NCBI GenBank assembly: GCA_030615625.1
Contig: JAUWYX010000007.1
Coordinates: 1-64,000 of the forward strand
Length of the DNA: 64,000 nt
Direction: 5' to 3'
Source of the DNA: Dehalococcoidia bacterium
GTDB lineage: Bacteria > Chloroflexota > Dehalococcoidia > GIF9 > AB-539-J10
Part shown: piece by piece, positions 17,654 to 28,471 of the stretch
Position numbering within the stretch: the stretch's first letter is position 1
How the letters are laid out: every line of letters begins with the position of its first letter
Made by a program: the position numbers and the translations under genes
Notes under the pieces: generated by a model
The model's database searches: none
Seen by the model: the letters and a program-made list of their open reading frames with translations, nothing else
Told to the model about the DNA's origin: nothing

Positions 17654-18203
17654 TTCTACTTCTCCTCCTGAGTTGCTTGCTCTTTGCCTCTTTTCTTTCC
17701 CCTTTACCAACTATCACCAAGCTAGGACGAATCACCGTTCCTTTAAATTTATAGCCTTTTTGTGTTTCATCAATAACCATCCCCTCTTCCCCCTCTTGCT
17801 GCATTACAGCTTCGTGCAGGCGAGGATCAAAGGGTTCTCCTCTAGCTTTAATCTCGGTCAGCCCTTGTGCCTCCAGGGTTGCCTTAAATTTATTATAAAT
17901 GAGCTTGATACCTTCAGTCCAGTTTGATTTATTGAGCTCAGCAGGAACTGAAGCGAAAGCTCTCTCCAAGTCATCTATGACAGGCAGCAGGTTACAGATA
18001 AGCATGCTATTGGCAAACTCAATAATCTCCCCTTTTTCTTGCTCAGCACGTTGTTTATAATTAACAAAATCCGCCTGGCATCTTTGCCAATTGGCTAAAT
18101 ATTTTTCTGCCTTTTCCTTCTCCTCAGCTAGAGCTTGCTGTAGTGTATCTATAGCCTGGGCTTGCTCAATTCCTGCTTCAACTACCTCGTCACTCTCAGC
18201 CAA
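17631..18203 (-). CDS. grpE: Nucleotide exchange factor GrpE
   Basis: A 190-residue GrpE with an N-terminal coiled coil (about 10-75) and the conserved C-terminal beta domain, including [16 protein letters not shown] and [12 protein letters not shown]. It releases ADP from DnaK. The TTG start follows AAAGGAGGTCC at good spacing. It lies between hrcA and dnaK in the order usual for CIRCE-controlled heat-shock operons. Confidence 0.95.
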   Translation of the reverse strand: MAESDEVVEAGIEQAQAIDTLQQALAEEKEKAEKYLANWQRCQADFVNYKQRAEQEKGEIIEFANSMLICNLLPVIDDLERAFASVPAELNKSNWTEGIKLIYNKFKATLEAQGLTEIKARGEPFDPRLHEAVMQQEGEEGMVIDETQKGYKFKGTVIRPSLVIVGKGERKEAKSKQLRRRSRNGKSDRN

Positions 18204-18216
18204 CGTTGGACCTCCT

Positions 18217-19233
18217 TTAGATGTATTCAGCCACTGAGTTGCTTAGCAATGCTGAAAGGTAGTTAAGCGAAGAGATAGCCTTGGCGTAGTCCATCCGTTT
18301 GGGGCCAATCACTCCCACAATGCCACTGGCCTTATCAAGTAATCCATACTGGCTAGCTATTAAGCTCAAGTCATGTAATGCTGGTTCTGGGTTTTCTTCA
18401 CCAATGACTACCTTTACCCCTCCCTTGCTAGATTCCTGGCAAAATATATTTCTAAGCCAATCCTCCCCTTCCAGCACCTCTAAAATTCCAAGTATTCTGG
18501 GACTGTTGGTAAACTCTGGTTGACTCAGCAGCAAACGCAGTCCTTCAAGGTAGGGCTCACCATATTCTAGCTTGTCTTCAGCAGCCATAATTTCTGCTAA
18601 AGATTCAGACAGCTGCCTTTCTTCAGAAGAAAGTCCCTCTTTTTTAGCCAAGATCTCGCTGCTGGTCATCCCGGCATAAATAGAAGTAAGCTTATTAGCT
18701 AGCTTCGTTAGCTCATCCTGGCTAACCTTTCTACTGAAAGATAAGACCTGCCGTCTAACTTTTGTTTCATACAAAACCACGATCAGCAAAGCCATGAAAT
18801 CCTGCAAGGCTACCAAATCGAGATGCTTAAAGCGGCAGCGAACCGCTTTGGGAGTGGTTATTACTACCAGGTTGTGAACAAGGCGCGCTAAAAGCGCTGC
18901 CACCGTTTTTAGCCATTGCTCTAGCTCTTCTTTTGCTTCCTGAGATATCTGATGAATTAGATACTGCTCAACACGGGGAAGTTCAATCTCTTCCCCTATC
19001 AATTCCACATAGTAGCGGTAAGCCTTATCAGTAGGTACGCTTCCGGCTGAACGGTGAGGGTGGATAACATATCCTTCTCGTTCTAAGTCTGCTGTATCAT
19101 TGCGGATGGTAGCCGGGCTTACCTTCAAGCCATACCTTTCCACGATAGCATTTGAAGCTACTGGTACTGCTCTAGTGATATAATCTTCAATTATCACCCT
19201 GAGAACGGTTTCTCTTCTTTCCCTTAAAGCCAT
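18217..19233 (-). CDS. hrcA: Heat-inducible transcription repressor HrcA
   Basis: The 338-residue repressor has an N-terminal winged helix (about 1-75; VSPATIRNDTADLEREGY is the family signature) and the C-terminal GAF-like dimer domain. HrcA binds CIRCE and shuts off chaperone operons until unfolded protein titrates the GroEL that keeps it active. A CIRCE-like operator lies immediately upstream of its own start, so the operon is autoregulated. Confidence 0.95.
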   Translation of the reverse strand: MALRERRETVLRVIIEDYITRAVPVASNAIVERYGLKVSPATIRNDTADLEREGYVIHPHRSAGSVPTDKAYRYYVELIGEEIELPRVEQYLIHQISQEAKEELEQWLKTVAALLARLVHNLVVITTPKAVRCRFKHLDLVALQDFMALLIVVLYETKVRRQVLSFSRKVSQDELTKLANKLTSIYAGMTSSEILAKKEGLSSEERQLSESLAEIMAAEDKLEYGEPYLEGLRLLLSQPEFTNSPRILGILEVLEGEDWLRNIFCQESSKGGVKVVIGEENPEPALHDLSLIASQYGLLDKASGIVGVIGPKRMDYAKAISSLNYLSALLSNSVAEYI

Positions 19234-19260
19234 TTAGCACTCTTCCCTTTTAATTGCTAA
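19234..19260 (-). promoter_or_regulatory. CIRCE operator of hrcA-grpE-dnaK
   Basis: TTAGCACTC, a nine-base spacer and AATTGCTAA match CIRCE (TTAGCACTC-N9-GAGTGCTAA) in the left half perfectly and in the right half at seven of nine positions. It abuts the hrcA ATG at 19233, so bound repressor would block transcription, and the hairpin may also affect translation. Confidence 0.88.
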
Positions 19261-19267
19261 ATAAATT

Positions 19268-19296
19268 AATTTATCACTATAAACACGTTCTGTCAA
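19268..19296 (-). promoter_or_regulatory. Promoter of hrcA operon
   Basis: On the minus strand a perfect TTGACA (19296-19291) is followed after 17 bases by TAAATT (19273-19268). The -10 is imperfect but the element sits just upstream of CIRCE, as expected for HrcA control. Confidence 0.55.
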
Positions 19297-19333
19297 TGGT
19301 GCTGCGGGAATCCACTTTGATGGGTTTTTCTTA

Positions 19334-19362
19334 TTGACCGCGAATGAAATATCAAGTACTAT
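19334..19362 (+). promoter_or_regulatory. Promoter of glyA, very short leader
   Basis: TTGACC (19334-19339), 17 bases and TACTAT (19357-19362) match sigma-A elements. The expected start is about six bases before the GTG start codon at 19375, and no ribosome-binding sequence is present. Confidence 0.5.
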
Positions 19363-19374
19363 TATAACACAAAT

Positions 19375-20631
19375 GTGAAAACCGCGAAGACATTTTCCTT
19401 GGCGCAGCGTGATAGCAAAGTAGCTCAAATCCTAAGCTTGGAGGCAGCGAGGCAAGCAAGCACCATAAATCTTATTGCCTCTGAAAACCATGCCAGCCGG
19501 GCAGTGCTTGAGACCCAAAGCTCGGTGCTAACTGACAAATATGCTGAAGGATACCCCGGGTATCGCTATTATGGCGGTTGTGTCCACATAGACGAAATTG
19601 AAAATTTAGCTATCGAAAGAGCTCAAAAGCTCTTTAAAGCCGAACATGCCAATGTCCAGGCCCATAGTGGCAGTCAAGCCAACATGGCAGCCTATTCAAT
19701 TCTATTGGAACACGGAGATACTGTTATGGGGATGAGCCTCAGCCATGGCGGGCATCTCACCCATGGCTCTGAGGTAAATTTCTCCGGAAAATGGTATAAC
19801 TTTGTCCCTTACGGAGTTGATCCTAAAACCGAGATGCTCAACTACGATGAAATCGAAAGGTTAGCTCTGGAGCATAGACCTAAGTTAATAATAGCTGGGG
19901 CGAGTAGTTACTCTCGTATTATTGATTTTGAGAGACTTCGCTATATAGCTGATAAGGCGGGTGCCAAGTTATTGGTTGACATGGCTCACATAGCGGGAAT
20001 AATAGCCGCTGGACTTCATCCCTCCCCTGTATCCTATGCTCAAGTTACTACCGCCACCACGCAAAAGACCTTGCGGGGACCCAGAGGTGGCTTTATTTTA
20101 TGTGATAAAGAGATGGCTTCAGCTATTGATGCTGCAGTTTTCCCCGGGATGCAGGGTGGTCCTTCCATGCATATCATCGCCGCCAAAGCCGTGTGCTTCT
20201 TTGAAGCTATGCAACCCGAGTTTGTTGATTACCAGAAGTCAGTGCTGGAGAATGCCCGCGTTTTGGCTTCCGAACTCCAGAGATATGGGATGCGTATTGT
20301 TTCCGGGGGCACAGATAACCACATTGTCCTCGTTGACCTTTCCCCTCAGGGAATAAACGGCAAGGATGCTGAGGAAGCCTTAGAGGCAGCGGGCATCTCG
20401 GTAAATAGAAATACCATTCCTTTTGACCCCAAGCCACCACTGATTACAAGCGGTATCAGGCTGGGCACCCCAGCGGTGACCACGAGAGGTTTTGGCATAG
20501 AGGAGATGAAGCGCATTGCCTCTCTCATTGTCAAAGTGCTTTCTCCTTCGGGGGATAAGCGTGCACAAGAACAAGTCCACCAGGAAATACGAGAGATGTG
20601 CCAACAGTTCCCCATTCCTGGGCTGGCATGA
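19375..20631 (+). CDS. glyA: Serine hydroxymethyltransferase
   Basis: This 418-residue PLP enzyme interconverts serine and glycine with tetrahydrofolate as one-carbon carrier. Conserved parts are [31 protein letters not shown], the PLP-binding DMAHIAG and KTLRGPRGG with the Schiff-base lysine K231. The residue before that lysine is glutamine (Q230) where the family usually has histidine. The GTG start gives a normal-length N-terminus. The gene diverges from hrcA and lies 149 bases before prs. Confidence 0.95.
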   Translation: MKTAKTFSLAQRDSKVAQILSLEAARQASTINLIASENHASRAVLETQSSVLTDKYAEGYPGYRYYGGCVHIDEIENLAIERAQKLFKAEHANVQAHSGSQANMAAYSILLEHGDTVMGMSLSHGGHLTHGSEVNFSGKWYNFVPYGVDPKTEMLNYDEIERLALEHRPKLIIAGASSYSRIIDFERLRYIADKAGAKLLVDMAHIAGIIAAGLHPSPVSYAQVTTATTQKTLRGPRGGFILCDKEMASAIDAAVFPGMQGGPSMHIIAAKAVCFFEAMQPEFVDYQKSVLENARVLASELQRYGMRIVSGGTDNHIVLVDLSPQGINGKDAEEALEAAGISVNRNTIPFDPKPPLITSGIRLGTPAVTTRGFGIEEMKRIASLIVKVLSPSGDKRAQEQVHQEIREMCQQFPIPGLA

Positions 20632-20742
20632 GACACTTCTTCCCTTAATTAGTTACCCCTAAAGGCTTCGTTTTTCAGGAAGTATGGATTAATTTCTTTA
20701 CTTGCTTTTACTAACCCTTCCCAAGAAACAGCGATGATTTCA

Positions 20743-20751
20743 TGATATAAT
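20743..20751 (+). promoter_or_regulatory. Extended -10 promoter of prs
   Basis: TG, one base and a perfect TATAAT (20746-20751) form an extended -10 element 30 bases before the prs start, with no convincing -35. The 149-base gap between glyA and prs holds nothing else I recognise. Confidence 0.5.
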
Positions 20752-20780
20752 CAAGTTAGTATTCAGATAGCTAAGAGGTA

Positions 20781-21722
20781 ATGATGGACGAATTAAAAGT
20801 GTTCAGCGGCACTGCTCACCCTGCCTTAGCAGGGTCTGTGTGTGATTACTTAGGCATACCCTTGGGGGAGGTTGAGGTCTTTGAGTTTAGCAATGAGAAC
20901 ATTTTTGTGCGCATCCTCGAGAATGTCCGGGAACGGGACGTTTTTGTCATTCAGCCTATTTGCTCTCCAGTTAACAAAAGCCTGGTTGAGTTACTTATCA
21001 TGCTCGATGCCTTCAGGCGAGCTTCAGCGGGGCGAATTACCGCTGTCGTTCCCTATTATGGCTATAGCCGCACTGATAAAAAAGACCAACCCAGGGTTCC
21101 TATCACTGCTCGCTTGATTGCCGACCTGATTACTACCGCTGGAGCTAATAGATTGCTCACCGTAGACCTCCACGCCCCTCAAATTCAAGGATTCTTCACC
21201 ATACCTGTGGATGAGCTCACCACTCGGCCCATCGTGGCTCAGTATTTCAAGGAAAAGGCTCTGGATAATCTGGTAGTGGTTGCTACTGATATTGGTATTT
21301 CCAAGGTAGCCCGTGATATGGCTGCTAAACTTGGAGCCCCCCTGGCTATCATTGAAAAGAGGCGCTTGGGAAATGTCGATGCCACTGAAACCCTCAACGT
21401 AATTGGCGAGGTTGAGGGAATGCGTGCCCTGACGGTTGATGATGAGATTGATACCGCTGGGTCTCTGGTCGGGGTGGTGAATGCTCTTTTAGAACATGGC
21501 GTTACTGAGGTTTATGCTTGCTGTACTCACCCCGTTTTCTCTGGTTCCGCTATCCAGAGGATAGCCACGAGCCGGGTGAAAGAGGTAGTCGTTACTGATA
21601 CCATACCTGTTAATGGCGATAAGAAACTGGCTAAGATCACCGTCTTGCCCATAGCTTCGCTTATTGGCGAAGCCATTCATCGCATTCACACCGGCTTATC
21701 AGTGGGAGCGATGTTTGAGTGA
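20781..21722 (+). CDS. prs: Ribose-phosphate pyrophosphokinase
   Basis: A 313-residue PRPP synthetase, the entry point to nucleotide, histidine and tryptophan synthesis. The catalytic flexible-loop and substrate sites are present: YYGYSRTDKKDQPR, DLHAPQIQGFF, the KRR of IEKRRLG, and the PRPP-loop LTVDDEIDTAGSL. Two in-frame ATG codons (20781 and 20784) follow AAGAGG. It supplies the PRPP used by TrpD of the tryptophan operon in this window. Confidence 0.95.
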   Translation: MMDELKVFSGTAHPALAGSVCDYLGIPLGEVEVFEFSNENIFVRILENVRERDVFVIQPICSPVNKSLVELLIMLDAFRRASAGRITAVVPYYGYSRTDKKDQPRVPITARLIADLITTAGANRLLTVDLHAPQIQGFFTIPVDELTTRPIVAQYFKEKALDNLVVVATDIGISKVARDMAAKLGAPLAIIEKRRLGNVDATETLNVIGEVEGMRALTVDDEIDTAGSLVGVVNALLEHGVTEVYACCTHPVFSGSAIQRIATSRVKEVVVTDTIPVNGDKKLAKITVLPIASLIGEAIHRIHTGLSVGAMFE

Positions 21723-21771
21723 TAATGGAGTAGTCAACAGTTAGCTGAAAACTGAGGGCTGATAGCCGAAA

Positions 21772-24372
21772 ATGTTTAAGTGGCTTAGCAATCTGCTTGA
21801 TTCCAATGAGAAAGAACTGAAACGCCTTCAGCCTTTGGTTGACCACATAAACTCGTTGGAGTCTGAGTTTGAAAAGCTCAGCGACGCTGAGCTTCGAGCC
21901 AAAACTGATGAGTTTAAGGCGCGGCTGAAGGATGGCGAGAGTCTGGACGAGGTTCTGCCCGAGGCTTACGCTGCTGTTAGAGAAGCAGCCAAGCGAACCA
22001 TAAGACAGCGGCATTTTGATGTCCAGTTAAAGGGGGGAATCGTCCTTCACCAGGGGAAGATAGCCGAGATGAAAACTGGTGAGGGAAAAACCCTGGTAGC
22101 TACCTTGCCCCTCTACCTCAATGCCCTCACCGGGCAAGGCAGCCATCTGATTACCGTTAATGATTACCTTGCCAAGCGGGATTGCCACTGGATGGGTCCT
22201 ATTTACCACGCCCTGGGTATAAGCGTGGCCAGCATTAATGCCCAGCAAACAACCGACCAACCTGCCCCTTCCTATATCTATGACCCCAGCTATGAATCGG
22301 AAGACCAGAAGTGGAATTTTCTCCGCCCTGTCACCCGCCGCCAGGCTTATGAGGCAGATATAACTTATGGCACCAATAACGAGTTTGGCTTTGATTACCT
22401 CAGAGATAATATGGTCTGGGATTTGTCTCAATGCGGGCAGCGTCCCTTGAACTATGCCATCGTCGACGAGGTTGATAACATCCTTATTGACGAAGCCCGT
22501 ACACCGCTAATTATCAGTGGTGCTGCCGAGGAAGCAACTAAGAGGTATTACACCTTTGCCCAGCTAGTTTCCCACCTTAGCAAAGATGCAGACTATACCA
22601 TTGACGAGCGTACGCGTACTACCAACCTTACCGAGATTGGCATGACCAAGATGGAGAAGATGCTAAAGCGGGAGGGCTTGCTCAAAGCACCTGACCTTTA
22701 TGACCCCTCCAACTACTTTCTCACTCAATATCTGGAGAGTGCCCTTAAGGCTCGTGTCTTGTTCAAGAAGGACAAGGACTATGTGGTTAAGGATGGACAG
22801 GTCATCATCGTGGATGAATTCACTGGCAGATTGATGTTCGGCAGGAGGTATTCTGAGGGATTGCATCAAGCCATCGAGGCCAAAGAGAGGGTAAAGATTC
22901 AGCGAGAATCAGTTACCTTAGCCACTATCACATTCCAGAACTATTTCCGCCTGTATCAAAAACTGGCGGGCATGACCGGTACCGCGGCCACGGAAGCCGA
23001 GGAGTTCCACAAGATTTATAAGCTGGAAGTGGTAATCATACCCACAAACAAGCCCTTGATTCGCACTGAATACCCTGACCAGATTTACAAAGACGAGAAA
23101 ACCAAGTTTGCCGCCGTAGCCAGGGAAATCAAGCAATTAAATGACCAGAGAAGGCCTGTCCTTATCGGCACGACCTCTATTGAGAAATCAGAGGATTTAT
23201 CTGACCTCCTGAGGAGAAATGGCATCCCCCATCAAGTGTTAAATGCCAAGAATCACGAAAAGGAGGCAGCCATAATCGCTCAAGCCGGAAGTCTCGGAGC
23301 GGTAACTGTGGCCACAAACATGGCTGGGCGGGGTGTGGATATCATACTTGGTGGCAATCCTGAGGGGCGTGGTGAAGCGGAATGGCAGGAAGAGCATAAT
23401 AAGGTGGTTGAGCTTGACGGACTTCACATTGTAGGTACTGAACACCACGAAGCCAGACGCATTGATAATCAGCTCCGGGGAAGGGCAGGAAGGCAGGGAG
23501 ACCCGGGTAGCTCTCGTTTTTATGCTTCCTTAGAAGATGAAATTCTTCGCCGCTTTGGCGGTGAACGTGTTAAGGGAATTATGCAGTGGGCAGGTATGGA
23601 TGAAAATACCCCCATTGAACATCCCTTTGCCACTAAGGCTGTGACCAATTCCCAGGTCCAGACCGAAGGCTATCATTTCAATATTCGTAAACACCTTGTG
23701 GAATATGACGATGTCATCAACAAGCACCGCGAGGTGATTTACGCCGAAAGGAGAAAAATCCTCAGTGGCGCCGACCTTAAGGCAAATATAATATCTATGG
23801 TTCAGGATGAAATCCAAAGCCTGGTAGCCAAACGTCTCAGCAGCGCTAGCTACGAGCTGGAAGAAGAGCAATCCAATTTATCCGGCTTACTTGAGGATGT
23901 ATCCACCATCTTCCCCTTGCCTCCGCACTTCAGAAGCGATGGGCTTTCCGAACTCAGCGCCAAGCAAATCGCAGAAAAGTTGACCAATTATGCCACCGAG
24001 CTTTACAACCAGCGGGAGCAAGAGCTAGGTCCTGATAATATGCGAATAGCGGAGCGACTGGTAATGTTGCGAGCTATTGACCTGTTATGGAAGGAGCATC
24101 TTACTGACATGGATCACCTGCGCCAGGGGATAGGTCTGCGGGCTGTCGGTCAAGAACAGCCGCTGATGGTGTATAAGAGGGAAGGTCATGCCTCTTTTGA
24201 AGCCCTCTTAGCTGGCATTCAGCATGACGTTGCCCATACCATTTACCGCGTCGGTATTGCCAAAGAAGCTCCAAAAAAGAAGGAAGCGGTTATGGTGGGC
24301 AAAAAGGTTGGGCGTAATGACCCCTGCCCGTGCGGCTCAGGCAAGAAATACAAGCATTGCTGCGGGAAATGA
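21772..24372 (+). CDS. secA: Preprotein translocase ATPase SecA
   Basis: An 866-residue SecA, the motor for Sec-dependent export. The nucleotide-binding domain has Walker A MKTGEGKT near residue 98 and the DEAD-like [17 protein letters not shown]; the second helicase domain contains [20 protein letters not shown]. The C-terminal zinc-binding SEC-C motif [13 protein letters not shown] is intact. The substrates include the secreted repeat proteins encoded at 45158 and 51840. Confidence 0.97.
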   Translation: MFKWLSNLLDSNEKELKRLQPLVDHINSLESEFEKLSDAELRAKTDEFKARLKDGESLDEVLPEAYAAVREAAKRTIRQRHFDVQLKGGIVLHQGKIAEMKTGEGKTLVATLPLYLNALTGQGSHLITVNDYLAKRDCHWMGPIYHALGISVASINAQQTTDQPAPSYIYDPSYESEDQKWNFLRPVTRRQAYEADITYGTNNEFGFDYLRDNMVWDLSQCGQRPLNYAIVDEVDNILIDEARTPLIISGAAEEATKRYYTFAQLVSHLSKDADYTIDERTRTTNLTEIGMTKMEKMLKREGLLKAPDLYDPSNYFLTQYLESALKARVLFKKDKDYVVKDGQVIIVDEFTGRLMFGRRYSEGLHQAIEAKERVKIQRESVTLATITFQNYFRLYQKLAGMTGTAATEAEEFHKIYKLEVVIIPTNKPLIRTEYPDQIYKDEKTKFAAVAREIKQLNDQRRPVLIGTTSIEKSEDLSDLLRRNGIPHQVLNAKNHEKEAAIIAQAGSLGAVTVATNMAGRGVDIILGGNPEGRGEAEWQEEHNKVVELDGLHIVGTEHHEARRIDNQLRGRAGRQGDPGSSRFYASLEDEILRRFGGERVKGIMQWAGMDENTPIEHPFATKAVTNSQVQTEGYHFNIRKHLVEYDDVINKHREVIYAERRKILSGADLKANIISMVQDEIQSLVAKRLSSASYELEEEQSNLSGLLEDVSTIFPLPPHFRSDGLSELSAKQIAEKLTNYATELYNQREQELGPDNMRIAERLVMLRAIDLLWKEHLTDMDHLRQGIGLRAVGQEQPLMVYKREGHASFEALLAGIQHDVAHTIYRVGIAKEAPKKKEAVMVGKKVGRNDPCPCGSGKKYKHCCGK

Positions 24373-24377
24373 TTAGT

Positions 24378-24402
24378 ATCCTCTCCCTTTGTGGGAGAGG
24401 AT
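24378..24402. repeat. Palindrome after secA
   Basis: ATCCTCTCCC, a five-base loop and GGGAGAGGAT form a perfect ten-pair hairpin six bases after the secA stop. There is no T-run, so it is more likely an mRNA 3' stabiliser or dispersed palindrome than a terminator. A related but imperfect copy lies at 47597-47623. Confidence 0.6.
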
Positions 24403-24441
24403 TAAGAGCATATCTTGAATTTATCGAAGGAGGATGGTGCA

Positions 24442-24702
24442 ATGCCAATTTATGAGTATAAATCAAAAAACGGTGCTCATTGCAGACTGTGTAAAGGAAA
24501 GTTTGAGGTCAGGCAGGGAATAAATGACAAGCCACTTAGCAAATGCCCCGAATGCGGCGCCGAGATAAGGAGGCTCTTTTCCCGCCCATTCCTAGGCCGA
24601 AAAGAATCCTTTAGCCATGAAGGCCCCTTCAATTATATGGAGAACGAGGCCGACGAATTAGGGCTGGAAGAAGACCTCGCCGAAGACGAAGTCTGGGAGT
24701 GA
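24442..24702 (+). CDS. FmdB-type zinc ribbon protein
   Basis: The 86-residue protein starts MPIYEYKSKNG at an ATG preceded by GAAGGAGG. Zinc-ribbon cysteines are CRLC and CPECG, followed by the family's IRRLFSRP. FmdB-like proteins are small putative regulators of unknown mechanism. The C-terminal 30 residues are very acidic. A second FmdB-like protein is encoded at 30962. It follows secA by 69 bases. Confidence 0.8.
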   Translation: MPIYEYKSKNGAHCRLCKGKFEVRQGINDKPLSKCPECGAEIRRLFSRPFLGRKESFSHEGPFNYMENEADELGLEEDLAEDEVWE

Positions 24703-24743
24703 GTGGGCTGGGTGGGAAAATGTTGCTGTGGAAGGTAAGGCTT

Positions 24744-24983
24744 ATGACCAATAAAGAACTACAAAAGGCAATCAAGGACGCAACTGATGATGTGAAGAGT
24801 TTATCTTCGTCTCTACTTAGTGGGCCTTTCCCGCAACAAGAGGTAAGGTGCAGGGAAATGATTTTATTGAGGCAATTGACTCTCTACAAGATAGAGGATG
24901 CCAGGAAATGTAAAAGAAAAGACTTGGAGCGCTTTAATTCTGAAATTTACAATTTAATAACAGCTTTTGTAAAGTCACAGTAG
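24744..24983 (+). CDS. Hypothetical 79-residue protein
   Basis: An unrecognised, mostly helical charged protein starting MTNKELQKAIKDATDDVKS. The ATG at 24744 is chosen over an upstream GTG at 24699 because GGAAGGTAAGG precedes it. Heptad-like patterning suggests a helical bundle. It begins a short accessory stretch with lower GC than its neighbours and is followed 17 bases later by the EVE-domain gene, so the two may act together. Confidence 0.55.
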   Translation: MTNKELQKAIKDATDDVKSLSSSLLSGPFPQQEVRCREMILLRQLTLYKIEDARKCKRKDLERFNSEIYNLITAFVKSQ

Positions 24984-25000
24984 TAATCTGATAGTACGGA

Positions 25001-25888
25001 ATGACATTGAGTGATTATTGGTTAGTCGTAGGTTCTCCCCACAATTGGAGAACTGCTTTTGAGCACAAAAACATTTGGGGCCTAAAACAAACACAAAGAC
25101 ATCTTTGGGAGAGACTAAATGAAGGAGATGTGTTGTTTTTTTATGTCACAAGCCCTGTCAGTGGGATAATCGGCCATGGCATTGTTCGTACAAAATTTCA
25201 CCAAGATCAACCTCTATGGCCTCAGGAGATTAAAGAAAAGAAGGTTATATGGCCATTGCGCTTCGAATTTAATGTGGAGCGTTGCCTTCCCCTTAATAAG
25301 TGGCAAGCATTCAAAATAACTTCTGGGGAACTGTTTCCTCGGGGAGGGTTCCAGGCGTTAGATCATGGCATAGCCCGGCAACTTATTTCAAAGTTCACAT
25401 CCTTACCTAAAGAATATCGTGTGGAGACTCCGACGCCAATCTCCCTAACAGAGACTCCTTCTATCTATCTTGGCGAACCCCAGCAAGTAGAGCAAGCTTT
25501 ACCTTCGCACGATGAGCTTAAACATAGACTGGTGGAAATTGGGCAACTTCAAGGTTATCTTGCCGATGAGGAATATGTCTTTGATATTGGCAAGCTTGAT
25601 GTCGTGTGGAGGAGAGTAGTACATTCCGTACCTACCTATGCTTTTGAAATTCAGGTTGGTGGAGACGTATACCATGCTCTAGCAAAACTAAAGCATGCCT
25701 TCGATTTATGGAATAGCCACATCTTTCTCGTCGCACCTCAAGCGGATCATGGTAAGGTTGAGAATTTGCTATCAGGGACTTTTCATGAGATTAGTAGTCG
25801 GATCAAATTTATTGAGTTGGAAAAGGTAGAGGAGCTTTATAGACGTAAAAAGGCCTATTTAGACTTTGAAGAGGAACTGGGCATATAG
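25001..25888 (+). CDS. EVE-domain protein with nuclease-like C-terminal domain
   Basis: The 295-residue protein appears to have two domains. Residues about 5-140 look like an EVE (PUA-like, DUF55) domain: DYWLVVGSP at the start, EGDVLFFYVTSPVSGIIGHGIV, and an aromatic-rich core; this fold reads modified bases in DNA or RNA. Residues about 165-290 have GKLDVVWRR, then YAFEIQVGGD and ALAKLKHAFDLWNSHIFLV, an arrangement resembling PD-(D/E)XK nucleases (D, then ExQ in place of ExK). A role in defence against modified DNA is inferred, not shown. Confidence 0.6.
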   Translation: MTLSDYWLVVGSPHNWRTAFEHKNIWGLKQTQRHLWERLNEGDVLFFYVTSPVSGIIGHGIVRTKFHQDQPLWPQEIKEKKVIWPLRFEFNVERCLPLNKWQAFKITSGELFPRGGFQALDHGIARQLISKFTSLPKEYRVETPTPISLTETPSIYLGEPQQVEQALPSHDELKHRLVEIGQLQGYLADEEYVFDIGKLDVVWRRVVHSVPTYAFEIQVGGDVYHALAKLKHAFDLWNSHIFLVAPQADHGKVENLLSGTFHEISSRIKFIELEKVEELYRRKKAYLDFEEELGI

Positions 25889-25928
25889 TTTTTCTAGGAA
25901 GAAATAGATTTGTCGAAAGAGGCAAAAG

Positions 25929-27882
<1,954 letters not shown>

Positions 27883-27964
27883 CTAGAGCCTGTTCAGAAG
27901 CTCTTAGATAGGAGTCCCGACAAAGGAAAGGGCCACTTTGCTCATATCCTCAGCTATCTTGAAC

Positions 27965-28471
27965 TTAAGTTTCGGCTATGCCGCACTCGCCTGCTTGGCC
28001 TTTAAGCGTTTCCACAGCATGAGGCAGCGCCGGCAGTATCACTTCAAGGCATTCGCGTACTGCCTTGGGGCTTCCCGGCAGGTTGATAATTAAGCATTTC
28101 CCGCGAGTGCCCGCAACTGCCCGACTGAGCATGGCCATGGGGGTTTTCTTCAGGCTCTCAGCCCTCATCGCCTCGGCAAAACCGGGGACAATTCTATCCA
28201 CCACGGCAAGAGTCGCCTCAGGAGTAACATCTCTAGGAGTAAGTCCTGTTCCTCCCGTGGTGATGAGCACGTCTAAATCATCTTCATCTACCCACTTAAC
28301 CAGCTTTTCAACAATAAGCTCCTTCTCATCAGGAACGACGTCGTAATTTACAATGCGGGCATCCATACTGGAGAGGATTTCTCGAATAGCCTCTCCGCTC
28401 TTATCCTGACGCTCCCCTCTTGAGCCTTTGTCACTGATGGTTAATATCCCTACGGTAAACATTTTCTTCAC
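27965..28471 (-). CDS. mogA: Molybdopterin adenylyltransferase MogA
   Basis: A 168-residue MogA/MoaB-family protein that adenylylates molybdopterin before metal insertion. The start of the fold is FTVGILTISDKGSRGER; the substrate-binding TTGGTGLTPRDVTPEAT and NLPGSPKAVRECLE are intact. The GTG at 28471 overlaps the stop of the upstream moeA-mobB gene as GTGA, and an ATG at 28462 is an alternative. The product is passed to MoeA. Confidence 0.93.
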   Translation of the reverse strand: MKKMFTVGILTISDKGSRGERQDKSGEAIREILSSMDARIVNYDVVPDEKELIVEKLVKWVDEDDLDVLITTGGTGLTPRDVTPEATLAVVDRIVPGFAEAMRAESLKKTPMAMLSRAVAGTRGKCLIINLPGSPKAVRECLEVILPALPHAVETLKGQAGECGIAET

